Assembly: GCF_040822065.1 (NCBI RefSeq)
Contig: NZ_CP162005.1
Coordinates: 2,108,001 to 2,172,000, forward strand
DNA: 64,000 nucleotides
Direction: 5' to 3'
From: Pedobacter sp. WC2423
GTDB lineage: Bacteria; Bacteroidota; Bacteroidia; Sphingobacteriales; Sphingobacteriaceae
The notes under the pieces are model-generated. The model did no database searches. It worked only from the letters and a program-made list of their open reading frames with translations, and had not been told where the DNA came from. Positions within the stretch are counted from its first letter, which is position 1; every line of letters begins with the position of its first letter. The position numbers and the translations under genes are program-made. Positions 10,499-18,883 of this stretch are shown here, piece by piece.

Positions 10499-10561
10499 AA
10501 TATTATTGTCAAATAAATAATTCCACCCTTTATACCTTATTTTATTGTTTAAACCTTCCCT

Positions 10562-10587
10562 GTATTTCCTGTTAAAACAAGAAATAC
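10562..10587. repeat. 26-bp imperfect palindrome after the TetR gene
   Basis: GTATTTC and GAAATAC arms flank TGTT-AA-AACA with one mismatched pair. It lies just past the TetR stop and may help end or stabilise that transcript. No T run follows on the minus strand, so it is a weak terminator at best. Confidence 0.35.
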
Positions 10588-10595
10588 GCTTCAGA

Positions 10596-11213
10596 TTAAT
10601 TGTTTTCTGTCTTCTTTTTTAAAGTATCCGTACCTATCCCTGTAATTAGCATATCGATCATTTCATCAAAATATTCATGTGTCCGCTGTTCCGAAAGTTC
10701 TATGGATAAAGGGAAATGCAGCCCGCGAAAAACCGTCACCATCACAAAAGAAATCTTATTCATTCTTTCCAATGTCATTTCTTTAAATTCACCAGACTGG
10801 CTTCCTCCGAGGAGGATCTCCGTAATCATATCAATCTGAATCTGTTCGTATCTTGATTTGATACAAATCAGCATTCTCATGCTATCAACAATATCATCAA
10901 ACAATACCTCTCTAAAGCTATGAAAACCTATTATAGAGGTAATTTGTGCTTGTAAATAAGCTTTTAGTTTTTCTTTTGCCGTTAATGAAACATTGACAGC
11001 TTCGCGTATCCGCTTCACTACATTTTTCATTTCATCTTCAACAACTGCCTCAAAAATCTCAATTTTGCTTGGAAAATAATAATAGAGCGTGCTCTTTCCT
11101 TTACCAGCAGCAGTCGCTATCTCTTCCATGGTTGTTTTTTTCAATCCATGTTTTCCAAATAACTTCTTTGCTCCTGATAATATCTCCTCTATTACAATCT
11201 CATCCTTTTCCAT
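10596..11213 (-). CDS. TetR/AcrR family regulator, probable repressor of the sphingolipid operon
   Basis: The 205-residue product has an N-terminal TetR helix-turn-helix (about 8-55: AKKLFGKHGLKKTTMEEIA, then GKSTLYYYFPSKIEIF) and an all-helical ligand-binding and dimerisation domain. TetR proteins usually release DNA when they bind a small hydrophobic ligand; a long-chain acyl-CoA or sphingoid base would fit here, but that is inference. Two sites with arms TAGAC-N15-GTC(T/C)A lie before its own start and before SPT, 267 bp downstream on the same strand. Autoregulation plus control of the sphingolipid genes is the simplest reading. Confidence 0.85.
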   Translation of the reverse strand: MEKDEIVIEEILSGAKKLFGKHGLKKTTMEEIATAAGKGKSTLYYYFPSKIEIFEAVVEDEMKNVVKRIREAVNVSLTAKEKLKAYLQAQITSIIGFHSFREVLFDDIVDSMRMLICIKSRYEQIQIDMITEILLGGSQSGEFKEMTLERMNKISFVMVTVFRGLHFPLSIELSEQRTHEYFDEMIDMLITGIGTDTLKKKTENN

Positions 11214-11234
11214 TCAAAACTGCTGATAAATAAT

Positions 11235-11259
11235 TAGACCGAAATTCAATTATGGTCCA
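11235..11259. promoter_or_regulatory. TetR operator-like site in its own promoter
   Basis: The arms TAGAC and GTCCA are separated by 15 bp, the same geometry as the site before SPT; 16 of 25 bases are identical. It begins 22 bp upstream of the TetR start codon and touches the -7 box at 11258-11265, as expected for autorepression. Confidence 0.6.
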
Positions 11260-11287
11260 AAAGTATTGTAAATATTTCATTCCGCAA
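11258..11287 (-). promoter_or_regulatory. Promoter of the TetR gene
   Basis: On the minus strand a TTG (11287-11285) is followed after 19 bp by TACTTTTG (11265-11258), matching the Bacteroidota pattern TTG-N19-TAnnTTTG. The predicted start site gives a leader of about 38 nt. Confidence 0.6.
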
Positions 11288-11362
11288 TCTTTCCCTATCA
11301 AATCCGACATTGAAATGATAATGATATTAAATTAAAAATAAAAATGGCTATAAGATTTTATC

Positions 11363-11710
11363 TTATTTTGACTGCCCGGGTTTAGCACGAAGATCTTCTT
11401 TATCATAAAGATCGATTAATTTGCTCTGCAAACGGATCACACTTGTTTCCAGTTCAGTTACCTTTTGTTTTAAGCGTTCATTCTCTTCCCCTACCTCGCT
11501 TTTATCATCTTCTCCTGTATTAAGCAATTGTCTGATATCCAAACCATGTACTTTCGCGATCTGATGAATCCTGCTGAAGTTTGGATCAGTAATACCTGTT
11601 TCCAATTTTGAATATGCAGGAATAGATACCTTTAATAACTCGGCCATTGTTTTTTGGTTAAGACCTCTTTTTTGACGGAGAATTTTGAATTTCTGTCCCA
11701 GTGTTTTCAT
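11363..11710 (-). CDS. XRE-family helix-turn-helix regulator with C-terminal coiled coil
   Basis: The product of 115 residues has a Cro/C1-type helix-turn-helix at about 6-60 (LGQKFKILRQKRGLNQKTMAELLKV, then YSKLETGITDPNFSRIHQIA). A charged heptad-like segment follows at about 72-102 (ENERLKQKVTELETSVIRLQSKL), probably a dimerising coiled coil. This layout is common for small stand-alone regulators of Bacteroidota. A near-perfect inverted repeat, TAATGTAA-TTT-TTACATTA, lies about 52 bp before its start and is a likely autoregulatory operator. The same 16-bp sequence appears twice upstream of the secreted protein at 407-904. Confidence 0.85.
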   Translation of the reverse strand: MKTLGQKFKILRQKRGLNQKTMAELLKVSIPAYSKLETGITDPNFSRIHQIAKVHGLDIRQLLNTGEDDKSEVGEENERLKQKVTELETSVIRLQSKLIDLYDKEDLRAKPGQSK

Positions 11711-11761
11711 TATATTATATTTATTTGTGAGTTGTTTTGAAAAATAAAATTAGAAATTATT

Positions 11762-11780
11762 TAATGTAATTTTTACATTA
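11762..11780. promoter_or_regulatory. Inverted repeat, candidate XRE operator
   Basis: The 8-bp arms TAATGTAA and TTACATTA are perfect and separated by TTT. The left half belongs to a 16-mer (11756-11771) that matches, as reverse complement, both repeats at 964-979 and 994-1009. Confidence 0.5.
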
Positions 11781-11996
11781 TAAAGTGATTTTTTAAGCTA
11801 AAACATTATAGTATATTACAAATAATGATAAATAAATACATTCCGCAGAAAAATTGAATGGTTTTCGCAAATTTCTTAAAAGCACTGACTGAGAAGCAAA
11901 ATATATTGCTCTAACAATTAGAAAAGCCAGGCAAGGTTATGTATCTGACAATACGCGTCAAACATCAGGCCATAAAATGAATAAACCTGAAAATTA

Positions 11997-13334
11997 TCAA
12001 AATGACAGCTGAAATTTAATACCACTATTTGTTAAATTTAAATCCTCTGAAGAAAGCTTCCCGACAGGGATTTTAATAAACGGTTCGATGCGTACTTTGT
12101 ATTTATTGAAAATATTTTGCTGACGTCCGACAGAAAAGTTAAAATACCCCAGATAACTGTTTCCCTTTAAATGCTTTTCTATAGTAGGTTCTTCCACATG
12201 TTCAACTGATACTGCTTTAAAAGTGGAAGGACCACCAGTTTGAAAGTCATAGCCATTCAAATCTACCTGAGCAGTCTGCTCAAATGTGTTGTTTCTTTTT
12301 TCGCTGAGTACACTAAAAAAAGAAACACCTGCACTTGTATAAAAATTCTTATTCAGCTTATAAACCAGCGCAATCGGAATATCTATAGCCTTCAGATCCG
12401 CATCAATCCCTACTAGTTTTTTCTCGGCAAAACTAATGACCCCTGCCCGGCTGTTTCCCTGCCCCTGCACCTCTCCGGCAGCCTGCATCTGGAGGTACGA
12501 AATTCCAGAGCTTAAAGAAAACTTATCAGAAATCCTGTAGGCAGTTGTCACTCCTCCGCCAACATTCACCCGGTCACTGGTTGCAGCAGGCATCACCTGC
12601 AGTCCGAAATCCCAGTCAGATCCTTTTGCTGCTTTTGTTTTTAAATTCTTGCTTGTATTTCTTGATTCAGCCAGCAGAAATTCAGCTGTGGTCAGCTTTT
12701 CAGCAGGAATACGGGTGGCCGTATCTTTAGCGCCTGTTCCATGGATAACCATAGGTTCAGCCTGTTTTTGTACATATTGCTGTTCCGTTTTTTTCTGCTG
12801 TAAACTTAATTCCTGCTGCTGTTGCACAGGCTGTATTTTTTCAGTAACCACACGATCAGAAGCCATTGGGACGAGCGCTTTAGCCAGTGGGCCGGTCATT
12901 TCAGGAGTAGTGAGGCTTGTTGTATTGGTCTCACCCGGCTTAAACATCCCGGAAGGCTTATTGTCAGTCAAAGCCATATGGCTTTCAGACTCAGCATTTA
13001 CTGCCGGATGGCCAGAATTCATATTTTGCTCCGCAACTGTTGCTGCTTTGCTGCCAGCAACAGCAGCCACTGATCCTGATTTTTTTGTAACAGCTGGTTT
13101 GACCACAGCGACCTGAGGGATCTTTTCCTGACGAAGTAACTGGTTAAATGCAAAAGCCAGTATAAAGGCCATCAACACAAATACTGCAGCAATTCTGACC
13201 CAGTTTGCTAAAAACGGATACTTTTTCTTTTTAACCTTTGAAAATGATTCCCATTCTCCCGGCACATAGGTTTCCTGATAATCTTCGAAAAGATCAGCAA
13301 TCTCCTTTATCAATTCTTTCTTAGGATATTCCAT
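11997..13334 (-). CDS. Membrane protein with anti-sigma-like N-terminus and outer-membrane-type beta domain
   Basis: The start is set at ATG 13334, which overlaps the end of the sigma-factor gene by 14 bp. An acidic N-terminus of about 45 residues (KELIKEIADLFEDYQETY) is followed by one membrane helix (about 52-70: WVRIAAVFVLMAFILAFAF), a long Ala/Gln/Thr-rich linker, and from about residue 235 a beta-rich domain (LQVMPAATSDRVNVGGG through FSLSSGISYLQM) like an outer-membrane porin fold. Overlap with an ECF sigma gene and the single-helix topology suggest a membrane anti-sigma factor. The tethering of a barrel-like domain to the inner membrane is odd but seen in Bacteroidota sigma/anti-sigma pairs. 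No classic zinc anti-sigma motif is visible. Confidence 0.7.
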   Translation of the reverse strand: MEYPKKELIKEIADLFEDYQETYVPGEWESFSKVKKKKYPFLANWVRIAAVFVLMAFILAFAFNQLLRQEKIPQVAVVKPAVTKKSGSVAAVAGSKAATVAEQNMNSGHPAVNAESESHMALTDNKPSGMFKPGETNTTSLTTPEMTGPLAKALVPMASDRVVTEKIQPVQQQQELSLQQKKTEQQYVQKQAEPMVIHGTGAKDTATRIPAEKLTTAEFLLAESRNTSKNLKTKAAKGSDWDFGLQVMPAATSDRVNVGGGVTTAYRISDKFSLSSGISYLQMQAAGEVQGQGNSRAGVISFAEKKLVGIDADLKAIDIPIALVYKLNKNFYTSAGVSFFSVLSEKRNNTFEQTAQVDLNGYDFQTGGPSTFKAVSVEHVEEPTIEKHLKGNSYLGYFNFSVGRQQNIFNKYKVRIEPFIKIPVGKLSSEDLNLTNSGIKFQLSF

Positions 13335-13899
13335 CAGTAATTTCAATGCTTTTTTTATAAAGTTCCCTTAACTTTTGTTTTGCCCGGGTCAGATAAGTCC
13401 GGCTCGAGCTGACCGGAATCGTTAATAATGAAGAGATCTCATCATGACTGAAACCTTCGATCTCATAAAGATTAAAAACAGTACGGTGTAAATCAGGAAG
13501 ATCATGCAGAAGCTTCAGAATATCTTCAGCAAACAGCCGTTCCTCTACCTCCACATATCCCACAGTTCCTTCTTCATATTCATCTATATAGCTTAGTACA
13601 GATTTACTGGCCCTGATTCTGTCCAGTGCAGTACGAACAGTTATTTTGGCCAGCCAGGCCTTAAAAGTTTTCTGAAAGTCTGTGAGGTTATGGTCGTGCC
13701 TGAAGTCATACATAGTTTTAAATGCCTTCATAAAACTGTCGTTTACTACCTCCTTAGCAGCGTTTCTATCCTTAAAATAACGTGTTGATATACCCATCAG
13801 ATAACCCCAGTAGTGGACATAAATACGTTCTTGTATACGCTCATCACGCGCACCAAGACCCGCAATGATCTCCTGGAACATTGTATTTTTATTATCCAC
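13321..13899 (-). CDS. ECF-type RNA polymerase sigma factor
   Basis: This sigma factor of 192 residues has region 2 at about 20-90 (YLMGISTRYFKDRNAAKEVVNDSFMKAFKTMYDF) and region 4 at about 130-185 (LPDLHRTVFNLYEIEGFSHDEISSLL, then SRTYLTRAKQKLRELY). It lacks regions 1 and 3, as ECF factors do. It is followed by an overlapping membrane protein that probably holds it inactive. A DUF4397 lipoprotein gene is divergent, and a perfect 12-bp inverted repeat sits between the two genes, which may mark promoters recognised by this factor. Confidence 0.9.
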   Translation of the reverse strand: MDNKNTMFQEIIAGLGARDERIQERIYVHYWGYLMGISTRYFKDRNAAKEVVNDSFMKAFKTMYDFRHDHNLTDFQKTFKAWLAKITVRTALDRIRASKSVLSYIDEYEEGTVGYVEVEERLFAEDILKLLHDLPDLHRTVFNLYEIEGFSHDEISSLLTIPVSSSRTYLTRAKQKLRELYKKSIEITDGIS

Positions 13900-14020
13900 G
13901 CTTCGCTAAACCTATCTTATAAGTCAATATATCTATTTTATACGCCGCCTGAACGCAGCTTGCAACCATCTCTATTAATTTAACAGAACCGGATTAACAG
14001 CATAAACGCGGCTCACCGGC

Positions 14021-14107
14021 ATAACGCTACAGTAACATTCAATAAATATGTAAATATCAGATTTTTCTTTCATTTTTAATATTTCTCTGAAAACGCTGTA
14101 GCGTTAT
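14021..14107. repeat. Perfect 12-bp inverted repeat between sigma factor and DUF4397 genes
   Basis: ATAACGCTACAG (14021-14032) recurs as its exact reverse complement (14096-14107) with 63 bp between. Each copy reads in the direction of one of the two divergent genes. It could be a duplicated sigma-factor promoter element or the half-sites of an operator. Confidence 0.6.
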
Positions 14108-14168
14108 CCAATCTTGCTACGTTTTACCTTCAAAAACACATAATAAATCTTATCAAAACATTTAAGAC

Positions 14169-14894
14169 ATGAAATTTAATTTGACTTTATTTTCGAAAAA
14201 CATCAAAAGAACTTTAGTACTTAGTGCAATTGCCGGTACTGTTCTCTCTTTTAATGCTTGTAAAAAGGACACGTATATTGAGCAGGACCGCTCTGCATTA
14301 TCAATTACAAATGCTTCACCGCTTAATGATTCGGTTGATTTTATTTTGAATAACAGAAGGATAACCACAGGTTCTTTACCTTTTGGAAAAAGCTATAACT
14401 ATTTTACACTGATTTCGGGAAGACAATTAGGAGCTTTAGCAAAACCAGGTTCAACAGAAACTTTTTACCATGCTAACTTTGACCTGGTTACCAATCAGTA
14501 TCACTCCCTTTATATTACCAGCCGAAAGGTGAACACAGCTGACAGTTCTTCTTTCCTTGTCATCAAAGATGATTTTACAGCACCTGCTGCAGGCCAGGGT
14601 AAAATACGTTTCATTAATCTTTCTTCAGACTCACCGGCTTATGACCTGGTACTGGAAGGTGATACAACAGGATTCAAAAACAGAGCTTATAAAGAATTTA
14701 CAGTGTTTAAAAACATCAAACCTGCTAAATACAAAGTATCAGTGGTAAATACCACAACTAAAGCGGTTGCAGCTACACTTGCAGATGTGGAAATCACTGC
14801 CGGAAACTTTTACACGATCTATGCTAAAGGCTTACTGGGAGCAACTCTTCCTGCAAAGAAATTAAGTATCACTTCAAGTCTGCATAGATTTTAA
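14169..14894 (+). CDS. DUF4397 lipoprotein
   Basis: The product of 241 residues has a lipoprotein signal with lipid-attachment Cys at about C31 (LSFNACKKD). It contains two DUF4397-type repeats: LSITNASPLNDSVDFILNNRRI at the N-terminus and IRFINLSSDSPAYDLVLEG in the second half. DUF4397 domains are Ig-like beta structures of the cell envelope; no function is known to me. It is divergent from an ECF sigma factor and may be one of its targets. A second DUF4397 lipoprotein lies at 41908-42594, with the same plan but different sequence. Confidence 0.8.
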   Translation: MKFNLTLFSKNIKRTLVLSAIAGTVLSFNACKKDTYIEQDRSALSITNASPLNDSVDFILNNRRITTGSLPFGKSYNYFTLISGRQLGALAKPGSTETFYHANFDLVTNQYHSLYITSRKVNTADSSSFLVIKDDFTAPAAGQGKIRFINLSSDSPAYDLVLEGDTTGFKNRAYKEFTVFKNIKPAKYKVSVVNTTTKAVAATLADVEITAGNFYTIYAKGLLGATLPAKKLSITSSLHRF

Positions 14895-14918
14895 TCCTGG
14901 CAGTCTCCAATAATATCC

Positions 14919-14954
14919 AAACCATCTGAGCTTTATAAAGCCAGGTGGTTTTTT
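14919..14954. terminator. Intrinsic terminator
   Basis: An imperfect stem (AACCA.CTG against CAG.TGGTT) is followed by a T run on the plus strand. It ends the DUF4397 transcript just before the convergent small membrane gene. Confidence 0.65.
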
Positions 14955-15162
14955 ATCGGCTTCCCTGACGTAAAATAAATGCACCCAGCATTAATGCCAC
15001 TGCGACACCAGATATACCCGGAAACAGAATAAAAAGATAAAGTATAGCACTAATCCCTGCAACAGCAAGTATAAATAGCAAACCCTTTAAAGGAGTTTCC
15101 ATTTTAAAAGCAGCTATAAATGTAAATAAGTAAAACGTGGCAGCGAGTATCGGTAAGAACAT
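14953..15162 (-). CDS. Small membrane protein
   Basis: The 69-residue ORF is almost wholly hydrophobic: one helix at about 2-19, then about 26-47 and 50-64, ending in RQGSR. The pattern of two or three helices with a positively charged C-terminus looks like a genuine membrane protein. I do not recognise a family. It lies between a convergent terminator and a GH125 gene on the same strand and has no evident partner. Confidence 0.5.
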   Translation of the reverse strand: MFLPILAATFYLFTFIAAFKMETPLKGLLFILAVAGISAILYLFILFPGISGVAVALMLGAFILRQGSR

Positions 15163-15246
15163 TTACAAATATGCCAACCTAATGTTAAGTTAATGTTAAG
15201 CATTCTTCATAATTTCATTTAGATGACAATATAGAACCTGTATAAG

Positions 15247-16665
15247 CTAAACCAATAAATAAGGCCGTTCCTGATAGATTTTCCATAAAAACTCTGCAAA
15301 CAGACTATTCGCTCTTGAATAAGGAGAGCCAGTAAATTGCTTTGGATTATCCGGATCAAAAGATTCATGTAAAACACCGGTATCTCCATGACATTTTTGC
15401 AGCATTTTCAGACAAAGTTTAATTTCTTCGTCATCAGTACTGGTCAACCCTCTGGAAATAATACTCATTGGCCAGATCATATGTTTGGTGACCCGCGGAC
15501 TTCCTATTCCTTCAGCCAGGCTACCTTTATAAAAAAATGGATTATCAACAGAATGCACCATTTTCCTTGTATTCAAATACACCGGGTCTGTCATAGACAA
15601 AGCGCCCAGATAAGGTAAAGCCAGCAGACTGGGCACATTCGCATCATCCATCAGGTTATAGCTGCCCATTCCATTCACTTCATAAGCATAGACCTTACCA
15701 TAGGTCTCATGTTCTATAATCGCATATTTCTGCAGGGCCAGTCTGACTTCCAGCGCAAGCGCTTCCATCTCTTTTGCTACTGACTCCTCTGCTTTAATTA
15801 CCCTGAACAGCTCAGCAGCCTGACGTAAACTTACTACGGCAAAGAAATTCGAAGGAACCAGGAAAGAAAAAACAGTAGCATCCTCACTCGGACGGAAAGC
15901 AGAACAAATTAACCCAACTGGTTTTACCGGGTAACCAAAGCCTTCCATTGGCAAGCTGTCCGTTGCCCACAAAGTAGTACGCTGGAAATGATAAGGACCG
16001 CTATTTTCTTTACGTTGCTGCTCTTTAAAAGTCTTTAGAATAGTTTTAATTGCATCCTGCCATTTCGCATTAAAAAAACTGGTGTCTTTGGTTTGCTGCC
16101 AGTACCTGTAGGATAAACGGATAGGATAACACAGCGAATCGAGTTCCCATTTCCTTTCATGTATACCCGGCAGCATAGTGGTCAGATCATCTTTCATAGC
16201 GCCCACCTTTGTTGGGTCATTATAAAAAGAGCTCGCATAAGGATCTTTAAGAATATAAGCTACCTGCCTGCTGATCACTCCGCCTACCAGGTTCCTTAAG
16301 CCTTTATCCCTTCTTAAAAACGGCAAATAAGTCCACATATGGACACTGCTGTCTCTCAGCCACATCGCATCTACATCTCCGGTATTTAAAAACGTATCTG
16401 GCTTTCCATTAAATTCGGTATAAGTAACCAGGTTGTCCAGCGCATTTGGAAAACAATTATTGAATAACCAGGCCAGTTCTTTATTTTTCACTTTATCAGT
16501 AAACTCACTAATGGCATTTTCAACCGCTCTACTGGTAAAACGACGGAGTTCTATTGGTTTTCTTACAATCGGAAACCCAGGGTCAGCAGCAAATGATAAC
16601 ATCTTTCCTGACACCAGGGCGGCTGTTAAAAGCCCGGCTTTCTGCACAAATGATCTTCTTTCCAT
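15247..16665 (-). CDS. GH125 alpha-1,6-mannosidase-type glycoside hydrolase with Tat signal
   Basis: The 472-residue enzyme belongs to glycoside hydrolase family 125 (formerly DUF1237), exo-acting metal-independent alpha-mannosidases known from Clostridium perfringens and Streptococcus. Visible family marks are GDVDAMWLRDSSVHMW at about 96-111, SFYNDPTKVGAMKDDLTTMLPG, ELDSLCYPIRLSYRYW and the C-terminal GSPYSRANSLFAEFLW. The N-terminus starts MERRSFVQKAG, a twin-arginine signal (R3-R4), so it is probably exported folded. It stands alone, with no other mannan-degrading gene or SusC/D pair nearby. Likely substrates are host- or fungal-type alpha-1,6-mannosides. Confidence 0.88.
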   Translation of the reverse strand: MERRSFVQKAGLLTAALVSGKMLSFAADPGFPIVRKPIELRRFTSRAVENAISEFTDKVKNKELAWLFNNCFPNALDNLVTYTEFNGKPDTFLNTGDVDAMWLRDSSVHMWTYLPFLRRDKGLRNLVGGVISRQVAYILKDPYASSFYNDPTKVGAMKDDLTTMLPGIHERKWELDSLCYPIRLSYRYWQQTKDTSFFNAKWQDAIKTILKTFKEQQRKENSGPYHFQRTTLWATDSLPMEGFGYPVKPVGLICSAFRPSEDATVFSFLVPSNFFAVVSLRQAAELFRVIKAEESVAKEMEALALEVRLALQKYAIIEHETYGKVYAYEVNGMGSYNLMDDANVPSLLALPYLGALSMTDPVYLNTRKMVHSVDNPFFYKGSLAEGIGSPRVTKHMIWPMSIISRGLTSTDDEEIKLCLKMLQKCHGDTGVLHESFDPDNPKQFTGSPYSRANSLFAEFLWKIYQERPYLLV

Positions 16666-16863
16666 TAATAACTATCAGATTAACTTCACAGCTGTAAAAA
16701 TAACAGAACAGCCATTTCCTGGTTAAAGGCATCAAACAATCTGCCAATATTATATATTTTTTTTAGATATCAGAGCCTCTTTGTATTTATAATGTGAACC
16801 AGCACCACCTAATGTCTAGTATTTTAATAGTTATTTTATACCAATAAAAACTATATTAGCTTG

Positions 16864-18084
16864 ATGAACAGCTTCTATAAAAATTATAAAGGAATAATCT
16901 GGCTGATAGCGGGTATCATTGCCGGCAGTCTGGCTGGTTTAATATTTGGTGACCGCGTCAAAGTACTTAAACCTATAGGTGAAATATTCCTTAATCTTTT
17001 ATTTACCGCTGTAATCCCACTGGTTTTCTTCTCTATTTCATCCGCTATTGGTGGTTTAAAAGAAACGAATAAACTCAGTAAAATGATGGCAGTCATGGTG
17101 CTGGTATTTTTATCCACTGTATTGATTTCTGCCTCTTTAACTATTTTAGCAGTCAGAATTTTCCCTGTTCATGAGCACATGACCAGTACTCCGTTAACGG
17201 AAACCATTGTTAAAAAACCTTTTGGAGACCAGATTACACAATTGCTGACCACCAGTGAATTTTTCGAACTTTTGTCCAGAAAAAGTATGCTGGCCATGAT
17301 TATATTTTCTGTACTGACCGGTTTTGCAACTTTACGTTCAGGGGCCTATGGAGCTGCCTTTTCCAATTTTCTGAATGCAGGAAATGAAGTTTTTAAAAAT
17401 GTATTTATTATCATCATGAAACTGGCTCCCGTAGGACTTGGAGCTTATTTCGCCTATCAGGTCGGTATTTTTGGCCCCCAGTTATTTGGTACCTATGCCA
17501 GATCCCTCGGACTCTACTATGGGACCGGCGCCTTCTATTTTGTGGTTATTTTCACCATTTATGCATTCGTGGCCGGAGGTATGAAAGGCATTAAAAAGTA
17601 CTGGAACAATAATATTATCCCATCGGCAACTGCTATAGGTACTTGCAGCAGTATCGCAAATATACCTGCTAACTTAGAGGCCGCAGAAAAAATAGGTATC
17701 CCCTCTTATATCGCGAATGTAACTATCCCATTAGGGGCGACCCTGCATAAAGACGGATCAAGTATTTCATCCATTATCAAAATGGCGGTTGTATTCGCTA
17801 TGTTCGGCAAGGGCTTTGACCATATAGAAACGATCACCATAGCCCTGGGAATGACTGTACTGGTGAGTATTGTGGAGGGAGGTATTCCAAATGGCGGGTA
17901 CGTAGGAGAACTATTATTCATTTCCGCTTACGGCTTTCCCCCCGAAGCATTACCACCGGCGATGATCATCGGAACGTTAGTAGATCCGATGGCCACCTTA
18001 TTAAATTCTACCGGCGACACCGTAGCGGCCATGTTAGTTGCCCGCTTTACGGAGGGAAAAAATTGGTTAGCTACAAAGGCATAA
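16864..18084 (+). CDS. Dicarboxylate/amino acid:cation symporter
   Basis: The product of about 406 residues is a multi-helix member of the DAACS (GltP/DctA) family, which couples uptake of glutamate, aspartate or C4-dicarboxylates to sodium or protons. Family marks are PIGEIFLNLLFTAVIPLVFFSI near the N-terminus, TAIGTCSSIANIPANLEAAEKIG (the serine-rich hairpin region) at about 258-280, PLGATLHKDGSS at about 289-300, and MIIGTLVDPMATLLNSTGDTVAAMLVAR at the C-terminus. I prefer ATG at 16864 to the TTG three bases before. The gene overlaps its convergent neighbour by 14 bp, without a terminator between them. Confidence 0.88.
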   Translation: MNSFYKNYKGIIWLIAGIIAGSLAGLIFGDRVKVLKPIGEIFLNLLFTAVIPLVFFSISSAIGGLKETNKLSKMMAVMVLVFLSTVLISASLTILAVRIFPVHEHMTSTPLTETIVKKPFGDQITQLLTTSEFFELLSRKSMLAMIIFSVLTGFATLRSGAYGAAFSNFLNAGNEVFKNVFIIIMKLAPVGLGAYFAYQVGIFGPQLFGTYARSLGLYYGTGAFYFVVIFTIYAFVAGGMKGIKKYWNNNIIPSATAIGTCSSIANIPANLEAAEKIGIPSYIANVTIPLGATLHKDGSSISSIIKMAVVFAMFGKGFDHIETITIALGMTVLVSIVEGGIPNGGYVGELLFISAYGFPPEALPPAMIIGTLVDPMATLLNSTGDTVAAMLVARFTEGKNWLATKA

Positions 18085-18883
18085 AACCATTTTCAATATT
18101 ATCATCATGTAAACCAATTACAGAATAATGTCTTGGCAGATACCAGGTAACGGTCTGCATCATATTTCGATAGTGTGTTTCTGTTTCAAAACGATCAGGA
18201 GTGATATTAAATGCTAAATCCTGCTTAAGTTCCTCCCCTACTGTACGGGCCATTAACAACACCTTAGGGCCTTCAATACCATTCAGCTCAAAGAAATCTT
18301 TTAACAGTTTTCGGGTTTCTGAAGGAAGGATAGTTTCAGCAGGTTGTCCGACCATAATTTCCTCGCCCTCAGCAACTACCTCTTCGGTATTGCTGCTCAT
18401 ACTGAACTGGCTGTCTTCAGCCGTAAAGAAGCTGCCGTTCAGATTATAATTTAAAAGATCCCCATAAGAAAGTACCCAGTCAGGTTGTCCTTCTCCAGGA
18501 TTGATGACTACACCATATCCTCTTTCCAGCAGAAAATCAGTAATCATTCTTTCAATATAAAAAGACTGATACTCTTCACCAGGTTCAGGAACAAATAATT
18601 GAAAATAAGGGAAACCATCAGGTCCGGCTATCACTTGTGGTGTTCCACAACGCAAGCTGGCCAGAGGCAGATCAGCTAAAAAGCGGCCCACCCATTCCTC
18701 ATCTCTATGCTCCATTGGTACAGCCAGAAGTACAGACAGCATCTGTGTTTTTTCTAAATCTCCAAGATACTCCTGAGGTACCTCTTGTTTTCCTGTACCA
18801 GCAACTGACTCACGCTTAACCGTTTTCCCAGTTTCCGTTTCTTTTGCCGCGTCAGTCTTTTTGAAAATATCGAATAATCCCAT
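18071..18883 (-). CDS. Unrecognised cytoplasmic protein of 270 residues
   Basis: No signal peptide or membrane segment is visible. The N-terminus (MGLFDIFKK) is followed by a Lys/Glu-rich linker to about residue 40. A mixed alpha/beta region comes next (SVLLAVPMEHRDEEWVGRFL, GPDGFPYFQLFVPEPGEEYQSFYIERMI), then a helical part (ILPSETRKLLKDFFELNGIE) and a C-terminal YRNMMQTVTWYLPRHYSVIGL. I cannot place it. It resembles no enzyme I can name and may be a stress or suppressor-type accessory protein. It converges on and overlaps the symporter gene. Confidence 0.6.
   Translation of the reverse strand: MGLFDIFKKTDAAKETETGKTVKRESVAGTGKQEVPQEYLGDLEKTQMLSVLLAVPMEHRDEEWVGRFLADLPLASLRCGTPQVIAGPDGFPYFQLFVPEPGEEYQSFYIERMITDFLLERGYGVVINPGEGQPDWVLSYGDLLNYNLNGSFFTAEDSQFSMSSNTEEVVAEGEEIMVGQPAETILPSETRKLLKDFFELNGIEGPKVLLMARTVGEELKQDLAFNITPDRFETETHYRNMMQTVTWYLPRHYSVIGLHDDNIENGFMPL

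Noticed and set aside
10562..10587. Palindrome as a true terminator of the TetR gene
   Set aside because: No T run follows on the minus strand; listed only as a repeat.
12649..13116. 155-codon open frame on the plus strand
   Set aside because: Antisense to the sigma-linked membrane protein; caused by its Ala/Gln/Thr-rich linker composition.
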